DNA from: Mediterraneibacter gnavus ATCC 29149
Lineage (GTDB): Bacteria > Bacillota > Clostridia > Lachnospirales > Lachnospiraceae
Direction of reading: 5' to 3'
Length of the DNA stretch: 64,000 nucleotides
Assembly: GCF_008121495.1 (NCBI RefSeq)
Contig: NZ_CP043051.1
Location: forward strand, 3,286,688 to 3,350,687
Shown here: one piece after another, positions 45,381 through 53,074 of the stretch
Layout: every line of letters starts with the position of its first letter
Numbering within the stretch: the first letter of the stretch is position 1
Notes under the pieces: model-generated
Databases searched by the model: none
The model's input: the letters and a program-made list of their open reading frames with translations, nothing else
Told to the model about the DNA's origin: nothing
Translations under genes and position numbers: made by a program

Positions 45381-46475
45381 ATGCAAAACATGAACTATTA
45401 TTATGACTTTTCCGGACAGAAATTCAATCATCCCTTAAGTCTTAGCATCAACAGCTTTGACCGCAAAGTATTTTCCAGACAGACCAGCCTGGAGCTTTCC
45501 TATGTTCTAAAGGGCAGTTATGAGGTGATCACAGAACACATCTCCCACTCCCTGACAGAGCAGGAACTGGCTGTGATTGCACCGGACGAGATCCATATAC
45601 TGAAAAAACTGCAGCCTGAAAGCGTGATTCTGACCATTCACATTGATTTTGAGCGGATTCCGGAAAATATGCTCGGTTCCTGTAAAAATCTGTTCCATAC
45701 AATTTTGTGTACTCCGGTAAGCAATGCCGCTCTTTTGCGCTCCCTGAAAGAAGAAATCCGTCGGCTTCTTATGGTTCTTTTCAATGGAGATTCCGCAGAT
45801 GGAACTGATCTGTTTGCCCTCAATGAGATTATGATGAAGATCCTCTGCATTGCAAAAAAGCAGCGCAACACACCTTTTGAACAGCTTCCTGTGGACTCCA
45901 CTCACCACGAGAACTACGTGCGGGCAATCCAGTTTATCGACCGCCATTATCAAGAGGATATTCACCTTACAGACATTGCAAAAACGCTTTCTTTCAGCAC
46001 CAGCTATACCTCCAGACTGTTCACCCGCTATACCGGACTTTCCTTTGTCAAATATCTGTCCTATGTGCGAGTCCGGGAATCTCTGGAGGACCTTCTGGAA
46101 GGGAAAGCTTCGATTGAAGAGATTTCCGGAAAATGCGGGATGCCAAACTCCAAGGCCTACTCTCAGATTTTCAAGGAACTCTACGGCATTACACCGAGCA
46201 CCTATCGGAAGCGTTTCGTAAAAAATCTGCTTCCTCTTCCGGAGCAGGAAACACGTCCGATGGAATTCACACAGAAACAAAAAGAACTGCTTACAAAGGT
46301 CTTTCATCTGGATGATACAAACCGTCTTCTCTTTCACGCAGAGGGGATTCAAATCGTGTCAGATGGCGATACACTCCTTTGTACACTTTCTGATGCCCGT
46401 CAAAAAGAACTGCTTCTCTCTCAGAAAGAGGACGATATTGTTCTGACGATACGGCCTTCCTGCACAGGAACATAA
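45381..46475 (+). CDS. AraC-family transcriptional regulator
   Basis: This 364-residue protein has an N-terminal cupin-like sensor (LELSYVLKGSYEVITEHIS near 32-50; AVIAPDEIHILKKL near 64-77), a linker, and a double helix-turn-helix AraC domain (about 177-275: RAIQFIDRHYQEDIHLTDIAKTLSFSTSYTSRLFTRYTGLSFVKYL then KAYSQIFKELYGITPSTYRKRF). A further 85 residues follow, longer than usual. GAGGTGATCCT precedes the ATG. It is 166 bp upstream of, and parallel to, the flavin enone reductase gene, which it probably controls. Inducer unknown. Confidence 0.92.
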   Translation: MQNMNYYYDFSGQKFNHPLSLSINSFDRKVFSRQTSLELSYVLKGSYEVITEHISHSLTEQELAVIAPDEIHILKKLQPESVILTIHIDFERIPENMLGSCKNLFHTILCTPVSNAALLRSLKEEIRRLLMVLFNGDSADGTDLFALNEIMMKILCIAKKQRNTPFEQLPVDSTHHENYVRAIQFIDRHYQEDIHLTDIAKTLSFSTSYTSRLFTRYTGLSFVKYLSYVRVRESLEDLLEGKASIEEISGKCGMPNSKAYSQIFKELYGITPSTYRKRFVKNLLPLPEQETRPMEFTQKQKELLTKVFHLDDTNRLLFHAEGIQIVSDGDTLLCTLSDARQKELLLSQKEDDIVLTIRPSCTGT

Positions 46476-46530
46476 CTGTTTCCTTTCTGTTTTCAGGCAT
46501 TTTTTGCTATGTTTTTTACAGGAAAATCTA

Positions 46531-46545
46531 TTTTTGCAAAAAACA
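46531..46545 (+). promoter_or_regulatory. Palindrome upstream of the enone reductase gene
   Basis: TTTTTGCAAAAA is a perfect 12-bp palindrome in the 166-bp gap between the AraC gene and the reductase gene. No convincing promoter could be placed in the gap, which fits activator dependence. Confidence 0.3.
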
Positions 46546-46641
46546 CGACAAATTTTGCCCTGTATTGTGTTGGGAAAGAGAGGATATTTCTGTCTCTGCA
46601 TATTAAAATAAATGTAGAATTGTACAGGAGGAAATCAAATT

Positions 46642-48588
46642 ATGAATACATATCCAAAACTCTTCTCCCCGATCAAAATCGGAGAAACTACTGTAAAAAA
46701 CCGCGTATTTATGCCGCCGATCTCTACAAATCTGGCTGACAAAGGATACGTAACAGATGCTTTGGTGGAGCACTACGCTGCCCGCGCGAAAGGCGGTGTC
46801 GGACTGATTGTAACAGAAGTAACAACTGTAGAGCCTACTTATGTATATCTTCCGGGAGATATGTCCATCTGTGACGACAGCTATATCCCGGGATGGGAAA
46901 AGCTGACTGCTGCCGTCCACAAGTACGGCACAAAGATTTTGCCGCAGCTTTTTCATCCTGCTTACATGGCATTCCCGATCCCTGGTACTCCGCGGCTGAT
47001 CGCTCCGTCTTTTGTAGGTCCTTACTATGCCAAGGAAGCGCCAAGACCGGTCACTGTTGAAGAACTGCAGGTCATTATCCGCCAGTTCGGCGAGGCTGCT
47101 CTGCGTGTAAAAAAAGCAGGCGCTGACGGAGTGGAAATTCACGCCGCTCATGCACATGGACTCCTTGGCGGATTCCTTTCTCCGCTCTACAACAAACGGA
47201 CAGATGCCTATGGTGGAGATATCAATGGACGCTTAAAACTGACTCTTGAAGTCATTGCCGAAGTCAGAAAAATATGTGGAAAAGATTTCATCATCGATGT
47301 ACGTATTTCCGGAGATGAATATTCAGACGGGGGTCTGAATTTAAATGATGCCATCTATGTTTCCAAACAGCTCGAAAAAGCCGGTGTGGATATGCTTCAT
47401 GTTTCCGGCGGAACAACGATCAAAAGAGGAAGCTCCATTCCTGCACCCGGAACAAAAATGGGATCTCACAGCGCGCTCTCCGCAGAGATCAAAAAACATG
47501 TTTCGATCCCGGTGGCAACTGTGGGACGCATCACAGAACCATGGCTGGCAGAAGAACTTCTGGAAAATGATAAGGCAGATATCTGCATGATCGGCCGCGC
47601 AAATCTCTGTGAACCTGAATTCTGCAACAAGGCTCAGGCCGGACACGAGGAAGATATCCGTCCATGTATCGGCTGTCTGCGCTGCTTAAACGGCATTATG
47701 TTCGGAAAACGGGTTGCATGTACTGTCAATCCTTCTCTGGAACCGGAAAATGAAGACACCATCACCCCTGCAAAAGAGACAAAAAATGTCCTTGTTATCG
47801 GTGGAGGTCCTGCCGGAATGGAAGCTGCTTACGTTGCTGCAAAACGCGGACATCATGTTGTACTTGCAGACCGTCAGGATTCCCTTGGCGGAACCGTTCG
47901 GATCGCTGCCGTTCCGATTGCAAAACAGGATCTGACACAGCTGATCAAATATCAGGCACACAAACTGGAACAGGCCGGCGTAAAGGTTCTTTTAAATACG
48001 GAGGTTACACTGGAAACAATCCAGAAGGACTATCCAGATTATGAGGTCATACTCTGTGCAGGTGCGACTCCGATTGTTCCTCAGTTTATGACACAATTTA
48101 AAGACTGGATGACTGCGGACGACGTCCTCTATGGAAGGAAGTTCCCGGGACGCAAGATTGTAGTCATCGGCGGAGGCTCTGTCGGATGTGAAACCGCAGA
48201 TTATCTGGCTCCGGTTCTGAATGACCGTTTCCCCAGAAACCGGGAGATTACTCTGATTGAAATGGCACATGAGATCATGGAAGCAGAAAGTGGTCCGGGA
48301 AGAAGTCTGCTTGTCCAGAGAATGATGGAAAAAGGAATCCAGATTCTCTGCGATGCAAAAGTGGAAGAAGTCAATCATACCGTGATCAAATATACAAAAG
48401 ATGGAAAGACTCACGAGATTACAGATGCCGATACACTCGTTCTTGCAATGGGATACCGTCCGTCTGACACTTTAGAGGAACAGCTGACCTCTGCAGGAAT
48501 TACCTGTCATGTACTGGGCGACTGCAAAAAACCTGGAAATATCAAAGATGCTGTAACAGAAGGATATCAGACTGCATTGAATTTATAA
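46642..48588 (+). CDS. FAD/FMN/4Fe-4S enone reductase (2,4-dienoyl-CoA reductase/BaiCD family)
   Basis: This 648-residue protein has the three-part FadH/BaiCD build: an old-yellow-enzyme barrel (about 1-335), cysteines for a 4Fe-4S cluster (342, 345, 348, 360; CIGCLRC...C), an FAD domain with VLVIGGGPAGMEAAYVA near 383-399, and an NAD(P) domain with VVIGGGSVGCETADYL near 512-527. Such enzymes reduce C=C bonds in enoates, bile acids, steroids and flavonoids. In place of the usual HGYL active-site loop (Tyr proton donor) it has AHAHGLLGGFLSP at about 169-181, with no Tyr there. The third cysteine also comes one residue earlier than in E. coli FadH, as I recall that enzyme. CAGGAGGAAATCAAATT precedes the ATG. 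Paired with an AraC regulator. Substrate unknown. Confidence 0.88.
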   Translation: MNTYPKLFSPIKIGETTVKNRVFMPPISTNLADKGYVTDALVEHYAARAKGGVGLIVTEVTTVEPTYVYLPGDMSICDDSYIPGWEKLTAAVHKYGTKILPQLFHPAYMAFPIPGTPRLIAPSFVGPYYAKEAPRPVTVEELQVIIRQFGEAALRVKKAGADGVEIHAAHAHGLLGGFLSPLYNKRTDAYGGDINGRLKLTLEVIAEVRKICGKDFIIDVRISGDEYSDGGLNLNDAIYVSKQLEKAGVDMLHVSGGTTIKRGSSIPAPGTKMGSHSALSAEIKKHVSIPVATVGRITEPWLAEELLENDKADICMIGRANLCEPEFCNKAQAGHEEDIRPCIGCLRCLNGIMFGKRVACTVNPSLEPENEDTITPAKETKNVLVIGGGPAGMEAAYVAAKRGHHVVLADRQDSLGGTVRIAAVPIAKQDLTQLIKYQAHKLEQAGVKVLLNTEVTLETIQKDYPDYEVILCAGATPIVPQFMTQFKDWMTADDVLYGRKFPGRKIVVIGGGSVGCETADYLAPVLNDRFPRNREITLIEMAHEIMEAESGPGRSLLVQRMMEKGIQILCDAKVEEVNHTVIKYTKDGKTHEITDADTLVLAMGYRPSDTLEEQLTSAGITCHVLGDCKKPGNIKDAVTEGYQTALNL

Positions 48589-48596
48589 AATAGAAA

Positions 48597-48646
48597 AGCT
48601 GAGATTTTATCATTCAATTTCCGATGATAAATCTCAGCTCTTTTTT
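48597..48646. terminator. Bidirectional terminator between the enone reductase and psd
   Basis: A long stem (AGCTGAGATTTTATCAT with ATGATAAATCTCAGCT) with T-runs on both strands (CTTTTTT on plus, TTTTCTATTTT on minus). It serves the two convergent genes. Confidence 0.85.
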
Positions 48647-49514
48647 ATCGTTTCTTTCCTCTCCCGACGCTTTCTCCCAGCCTTACTTTTGTTTCAATCC
48701 CATTAAGAGAATTCTCCCAGATATCCGGATCCGGCATTGCCTTTCCTTTTTGTGTGAGCAGAATGATCGTAGAACCTCCAAATGCAAAATTTCCTTTTTC
48801 CTGACCTCTTCGCACTCTTGCCGCCTGATGGCGATTTTCAATTTTTCCCACCATCATTGCCCCTACTTCCATCATTAAAACCGTCCCAAAATTTTCTGAG
48901 CAGAGCAGCGAAAACTCTCTTGCATTCTCTTTATAGATTGGGAAACTGTCATTCGCCACCGGATTGACCGTATGCAATACTCCCGGTATTTTCACGTTTT
49001 CCGATTTTACTCCATCATCCACATAAATGTAACGATGATAATCTTCCACACAAAGCCGGAACACCCATGCATACCCGCCTGCATAGCGTTTTGCAAGCCC
49101 TTCATTTTTCAAAAGACTCTCTGTACTGTAGCTTGTATGTTTGATTTGAAACCGGGAATTTTCTTCAATTTTATAGACACTGAGTCTTCCGTCACAAGGA
49201 CTGATCAGCCTCTCTGGCTCCCGAATGATTCTTCGTGCTCCCGGAAGTGCTTTTCGTTTAAAAAATTCATTGAAAGAGCGGTACTTTTTCTGCTCATACT
49301 GATACATCGGAATCTTGTTCTTCTGGATAAACCACGCAATCAGCACTCTGGAGGCCCGAGAATCCAAAAACGCAGCTCCGATTTCAGAGATATGTGGATT
49401 GATCAGTCCCTTCATAAGAAACCTTCCTGTTTCATGCGTGTAAATCCATTCCAGCAGCCGATCCTGTCCTGAACTGCATTCTTCTATGTTTCCTCTTCTG
49501 TCTGCCAGCTTCAT
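48645..49514 (-). CDS. psd: Phosphatidylserine decarboxylase
   Basis: This 289-residue protein converts phosphatidylserine to phosphatidylethanolamine. It has SFNEFFKRK near 80, PCDGRLSVYKI near 106, VEDYHRYIYVDDG near 155-167 (conserved Asp/His) and the self-cleavage site FAFGGSTIILL near 243-253, where Ser of GGST becomes the pyruvoyl group. This is the type II clostridial form. It is the last of four phospholipid genes, 36 bp after pssA, and ends in the shared terminator. Confidence 0.95.
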   Translation of the reverse strand: MKLADRRGNIEECSSGQDRLLEWIYTHETGRFLMKGLINPHISEIGAAFLDSRASRVLIAWFIQKNKIPMYQYEQKKYRSFNEFFKRKALPGARRIIREPERLISPCDGRLSVYKIEENSRFQIKHTSYSTESLLKNEGLAKRYAGGYAWVFRLCVEDYHRYIYVDDGVKSENVKIPGVLHTVNPVANDSFPIYKENAREFSLLCSENFGTVLMMEVGAMMVGKIENRHQAARVRRGQEKGNFAFGGSTIILLTQKGKAMPDPDIWENSLNGIETKVRLGESVGRGKKR

Positions 49515-49550
49515 CCTTTTTACCTCCTTATTGATCTCATCCTTTGAAAA

Positions 49551-50219
49551 CTACATATGCCGGAAAAACCGCGCTCTGCAGAACTCCCACCATCCTCCGT
49601 TATAGAACAGGATGAACAGGACTGCGACTCCTACGATTCCGACAAGAACTGCCAGTTCTTTATTCGTTGGTTTGCGGAACTTAAAATCTGCCACAAACAA
49701 GATACCGACCACTGCCACTGTAATATGCAGTGCATACAGAAACCAGTGATATCCCGGAAGTATCAGCGATACTACAAAGAGCAGCGGCAGTACGACTGAC
49801 ATGGATGTGATTGGAAGTCCCTGATAGTATTTTCGATTTTCGCTGGTCTCCTGCTGCCGTTTGGTCTCCATGACATTAAAATATCCAAGGCGGATTACTC
49901 CGGCAAGCCCATACAGTACTAAAATTGCCATACTGTAAATACGGCGCATGCCCAACTCATAGCATAATACAATCGGAAACACTCCAAAACAGACCACATC
50001 ACACAGAGAATCAATCTGAATTCCGAACTGCTTCTCATCCTCTGTTCTGTTTTTCTTCGTTCGCGCAATCTTTCCATCAAACATATCGCATAATCCGGAA
50101 AGCGCCAGACAGAACACAGCCCACTTTGGATGTCCTGTAACAGCACAAAAAATGCCGATTATTGATGAAGTAAAACTAATATAAGTCAGCACCACCGTAT
50201 AATCATAAAATCCTATCAT
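49551..50219 (-). CDS. pssA: CDP-alcohol phosphatidyltransferase, probably phosphatidylserine synthase
   Basis: This 222-residue membrane protein has about six membrane helices and the CDP-alcohol motif: DGKIAR near 48-53, then G, D and D in FGIQIDSLCD near 65-74. The spacing between AR and G is 12 residues, against the usual 8 of the family motif. It joins CDP-diacylglycerol to an alcohol; the adjacent psd gene points to serine. It overlaps the upstream flippase-like gene by four bases. Confidence 0.88.
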   Translation of the reverse strand: MIGFYDYTVVLTYISFTSSIIGIFCAVTGHPKWAVFCLALSGLCDMFDGKIARTKKNRTEDEKQFGIQIDSLCDVVCFGVFPIVLCYELGMRRIYSMAILVLYGLAGVIRLGYFNVMETKRQQETSENRKYYQGLPITSMSVVLPLLFVVSLILPGYHWFLYALHITVAVVGILFVADFKFRKPTNKELAVLVGIVGVAVLFILFYNGGWWEFCRARFFRHM

Positions 50220-51277
50220 CCCTCAACACGCTCCTTTATACACTTCTTTTGTTCTCTTACTTTTTCATTTCCTATCGTAAGCTGCGCCACCACTGTAAAT
50301 GCAGCACTGATCAGTAATTCTGCATAATATCCCAGTCCCCGGCTTAAAACCATACCCGGAAGCAGCAAAGATCCGAACACCGGGCGAAAAATATTCAAAA
50401 ATAATGTTTCACTGATCCCCATACCACCGGGAAGCGGCAGCATATCTACCGCAACTGCTATCACTGCCTGAAGAAACAGAATATCAAAGAATGAAGTTCC
50501 TGACAGTCCAAACGCCCGATACACAAACCAGGTAGCTGCAAACAAGGCCATTCTCTGAACAAATGTAATTCCGGATACAACCACGATCACGCCCATATGC
50601 TCTTTTAAATATACTGCCGTTCCCCGGTAAGTATCCATAGATGCATCCAGCTTTTCCAGCCGTTCTTCTTTGTGTTTCATCAGGCGCAGCTTTTCCAGCA
50701 AATGGACGCCTTTTTTCAGGATTTCCTTTGTCAGCACCGGATGAAATACAAGAACTGTCATAAATACCACACAAAACACATTCAATCCCAATCCCAGATA
50801 ATAGACCGGCAGAATGCCTTCCAGATATCTGTGCAGAAATCCCTGACCAAATATGAGAATCCCGATTCCGATCACAACCAGGACCAGCTTATATGTAATC
50901 GTCACAATCATCAATACTACCGTCGATACTGGAATCGGTATCTTTTCTTTCTTCATATAGTATATCTGCATCGGCTGTCCACCGCTTGCCGACGGTGTAA
51001 TGCAACTAAAGAAAAAACCAACGGAAGAAAACAGAAAACAAGACCGTTTCTTCAACCGGGTTCCATACGATTTCATCATATACCAGATAATAATTGATTC
51101 TGACCATATAAAGAATAATACCAGAGCCACTCCCGGCACCAGCCATTGCCACTGTGCCTGTCGAATGGAGTGCATCATACTCTCAAGGTCTTCTCCTCGA
51201 AAAACACCATATACAGTCAGACCAAATACAAGTAATAAAAATAAAATATTAAAAACTGCTTTTTTCTTATCTCTCAT
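50216..51277 (-). CDS. Lysyl-PG synthase TM-type membrane protein (flippase-like)
   Basis: This 353-residue protein has about eight membrane segments and the UPF0104/lysylphosphatidylglycerol-synthase TM pattern: SVGFFFSCITPSASGGQPMQIYYMKK near 85-110, FLQAVIAVAVDMLPLPGGMGISETLFLNIF near 265-294 (in parts). These are the conserved PSxxGGQP and LPLPGGxGxxE boxes. It lacks the MprF lysyl-transferase half, so it probably moves or exposes a lipid rather than modifying it. It overlaps the PAP2-like gene by 11 bp and pssA by 4. Confidence 0.88.
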   Translation of the reverse strand: MRDKKKAVFNILFLLLVFGLTVYGVFRGEDLESMMHSIRQAQWQWLVPGVALVLFFIWSESIIIWYMMKSYGTRLKKRSCFLFSSVGFFFSCITPSASGGQPMQIYYMKKEKIPIPVSTVVLMIVTITYKLVLVVIGIGILIFGQGFLHRYLEGILPVYYLGLGLNVFCVVFMTVLVFHPVLTKEILKKGVHLLEKLRLMKHKEERLEKLDASMDTYRGTAVYLKEHMGVIVVVSGITFVQRMALFAATWFVYRAFGLSGTSFFDILFLQAVIAVAVDMLPLPGGMGISETLFLNIFRPVFGSLLLPGMVLSRGLGYYAELLISAAFTVVAQLTIGNEKVREQKKCIKERVEG

Positions 51278-51977
51278 GTCGTGCTCCTCCTGTCAAATGA
51301 AAAATACAGCTTTGTATCCTTTCACAAAATCTTTGATATATCCGATACCACTGTGTTTTCCCGGAAACCGTAAAACAGATCTGCGCCAGGATAACACCAC
51401 CTGCCACATCCCAGACAACATGCTGTTTTGTCATCAAAGTGGATAAAAACACGCAAACTGCAATCACACAGGACAGGTATTGATACCATTTCGGAATCTC
51501 CTGCCCCCCACGAATTCCCAGAAAACAAAACCAGCTTACCAGGCAATGAATGGAAGGAAACAAATTGTCCGCGGCATCAATGGAATAAAGCCAGATCACG
51601 GCCTGATTCCAGAATCCGTCTGCCACAATCTCCGGTCTGGTATTGGTCGTCGGAAACAAGACAAAAAAACAGAAACAGACAATCCGGGATATTGCATCTG
51701 CTGTAAAAAAGCGATATACACTCTCTTTTTCCTGTCCCGCAATCAAAATGTAATTGATTCCCCAAAACAGATAACATCCAAAATAGATTACCAATGTCCA
51801 GGGTATGAAAGGGATCCTCTCATCCAACACAGTCTCAATATTGTAATGATATCGCCCGGATGCAATCCATCTGGCACCATTATATGCCAGTGAGTTCCAT
51901 AACAATGCCAGTAAAAGCGGCACAATCCCGTACGCCGGAATCAGTTTCTTCCTTACATTGTTCTGTCTGTATCTCAT
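51267..51977 (-). CDS. PAP2-superfamily membrane protein of the AUR1/inositolphosphotransferase-like kind
   Basis: This 236-residue protein has about six membrane segments. The PAP2 residues are NTRPE near 123-127, LFPSIHCLVSWFC near 147-159 (PSIH in place of PSGH) and LMTKQHVVWDVAGG near 190-203 (HxxxD). PSIH-type sites, with a bulky residue between Ser and His, occur in the PAP2_3/AUR1-like branch, which includes lipid phosphotransferases as well as phosphatases. GAAGGAGCAGGCAAG precedes the ATG. It is the first gene of the phospholipid operon. Whether it removes phosphate or transfers a headgroup is not decided by sequence. Confidence 0.8.
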   Translation of the reverse strand: MRYRQNNVRKKLIPAYGIVPLLLALLWNSLAYNGARWIASGRYHYNIETVLDERIPFIPWTLVIYFGCYLFWGINYILIAGQEKESVYRFFTADAISRIVCFCFFVLFPTTNTRPEIVADGFWNQAVIWLYSIDAADNLFPSIHCLVSWFCFLGIRGGQEIPKWYQYLSCVIAVCVFLSTLMTKQHVVWDVAGGVILAQICFTVSGKTQWYRIYQRFCERIQSCIFHLTGGARHER

Positions 51978-52015
51978 CTTGCCTGCTCCTTCTTCTCCAA
52001 CATTTGACAGTGTTT

Positions 52016-52044
52016 AGTATAGTCGTTTTCTGTTTCTTACTCAA
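52016..52044 (-). promoter_or_regulatory. Promoter of the phospholipid operon
   Basis: TTGAGT, 17 bp, TATACT on the minus strand, 39 bp before the first ATG. Confidence 0.65.
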
Positions 52045-52058
52045 TAGTCTTTACTGTA

Positions 52059-52090
52059 TCTTTAAGAATCTTTAAGAAATCTTAAAGATT
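52059..52090 (-). promoter_or_regulatory. Tandem 10-bp repeats upstream of the phospholipid promoter
   Basis: On the plus strand TCTTTAAGAA occurs twice head to tail (52059-52068, 52069-52078), followed by the inverse-type ATCTTAAAGATT (52079-52090). They start 15 bp upstream of the -35, where an OmpR/PhoB-type activator would bind. Confidence 0.5.
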
Positions 52091-52114
52091 AGAGAGCCTG
52101 TTTCCAAGCTCTCC
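52091..52114 (-). terminator. Hairpin after the hicB remnant
   Basis: GAGAGC pairs with GCTCTC around TTGGAAACAG on the minus strand. The left half and loop are also found after the intact hicB (44472-44487), where the IS begins. Confidence 0.5.
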
Positions 52115-52119
52115 AATGA

Positions 52120-52338
52120 TTATCTGCTTATATTTAATTTTCTCATCAGTGCTTCTTGAAGAACCTGAGAATAATTTACCCCGGCTCTCGTAGCCGCCTC
52201 ATTCAACCACTCTGGTATGGTTAATGTTTTCTTCACTGCTCTATTATTATGCATTTTTGCATATTCAATTGTATCGCATGCGATATAATTCACAAATTCT
52301 CCGTCCTTTAACTCGACTTCTGCCGGAACAGAGACCTT
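52120..52338 (-). pseudogene. HicB antitoxin remnant (C-terminal 72 residues)
   Basis: The minus-strand frame between a TGA just above 52338 and the TAA at 52120 ends RAVKKTLTIPEWLNEAAT, then YSQVLQEALMRKLNISR, clearly the RHH end of HicB and close to the intact hicB at 44492. The first 55-60 residues, a start codon and any hicA partner are missing. The downstream hairpin is conserved between the two copies. Confidence 0.85.
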
Positions 52339-52347
52339 TCATTTTTA

Positions 52348-52376
52348 TTGTGGCGGATCCATGGAACTGATATAAT
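52348..52376 (+). promoter_or_regulatory. Promoter of the small membrane-protein locus
   Basis: TTGTGG, 17 bp, TATAAT on the plus strand, 47 bp before the ATG. Confidence 0.55.
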
Positions 52377-52422
52377 AAAGGTATCAAGAAAACGACAGAT
52401 CAGAGAAAGGAAGGGGAGCAGA

Positions 52423-52782
52423 ATGGTTATTTGGCTTCTATTTTTAGCAATTATCCTGTGGGTCAATTTACCATCCATTGTACAGAAATGCCTTACGAAT
52501 AAACTCATAAATAAAGATTACCATCCATCAAATGGACCGCTAAAAATGATTGAATGGTTTCGTCTTTACCCACTTAAAAAGTTATTGCTAGCCTTTATAT
52601 GGGGATTTTGTGCTTATCAGTCTGTACGGGGATTTAGAATAGTGTGGATTGAAAAACATCAAGAAGTTCTATGGATCGAATTATTCTTTCTTTGTTTTAC
52701 TTTGTTGACCGCATATAAAATATGGAAATATATCAAAACGCCCTATCATTGTGCAAAGTTCAACACGAATGTTTGTCAGTAA
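52423..52782 (+). CDS. Small membrane protein of unknown function
   Basis: The protein has 119 residues from MVIWLLFLAIILWV; AAAGGAAGGGGAGCAGA precedes the ATG at 52423. Three hydrophobic segments are visible at about 2-20, 45-62 and 80-97 (LLAFIWGFCAYQSVRGF and LWIELFFLCFTLLTAYKIW). The last ten residues (CAKFNTNVCQ) look out of place, and the next reading frame continues directly, which suggests a frameshift. I do not recognise a family. Confidence 0.6.
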   Translation: MVIWLLFLAIILWVNLPSIVQKCLTNKLINKDYHPSNGPLKMIEWFRLYPLKKLLLAFIWGFCAYQSVRGFRIVWIEKHQEVLWIELFFLCFTLLTAYKIWKYIKTPYHCAKFNTNVCQ

Positions 52783-53014
52783 AAATTGGTTCGTTATAAA
52801 CGGAAACCTCTATGCCAAAAAGTATATAAAGGATTTGCGCTATGTATTTCCAGGAACCAGAAATAATACAATATGGATTACTTATTACAACAATAAAAGA
52901 CTGACTCTGCCTTTTTCAAGCATTGATTTGTCAGGAGATAACGGCGAAGAAATGAAACGAATACTTAATAAAATAATGCGGGGAGACCAGAGCATTGTCG
53001 TAAATGCAAAATAG
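52751..53014 (+). CDS. Hypothetical protein, possibly the C-terminal part of the preceding gene
   Basis: This 87-residue frame overlaps the preceding gene by 32 bp, in another frame, with no ribosome site before its ATG codons (52751 or 52769). SKNWFVINGNLYAKKYIKDLRYVF and TIWITYYNNKRLTLPFSSID look like a PH-like cytoplasmic domain often seen at the C-terminus of small membrane proteins. One base gained or lost near 52740-52780 would join both parts into a protein of about 190 residues. Confidence 0.5.
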   Translation: MQSSTRMFVSKNWFVINGNLYAKKYIKDLRYVFPGTRNNTIWITYYNNKRLTLPFSSIDLSGDNGEEMKRILNKIMRGDQSIVVNAK

Positions 53015-53063
53015 AAAATCAGGATTATCCACTTAAATGGTAATCCTGATTTTCTATTTTCTC
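53007..53063. terminator. Bidirectional terminator between the small membrane-protein locus and pnp
   Basis: A perfect 17-bp stem (53011-53027 with 53041-53057), 13-nt loop, and T-rich flanks on both strands. It serves the convergent pnp gene too. Confidence 0.85.
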
Positions 53064-53074
53064 TTCAGTTCTAA

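Noticed and set aside
46642..48588. Bilirubin reductase (BilR) assignment
   Set aside because: The active-site motif I recall for BilR (HGDR) is absent; only the general enone reductase family can be supported.
44472..52340. Composite element bounded by the two hicB copies
   Set aside because: The copies are diverged paralogues, not identical direct repeats, and the genes between include an ordinary phospholipid operon; no ends or duplications were found.
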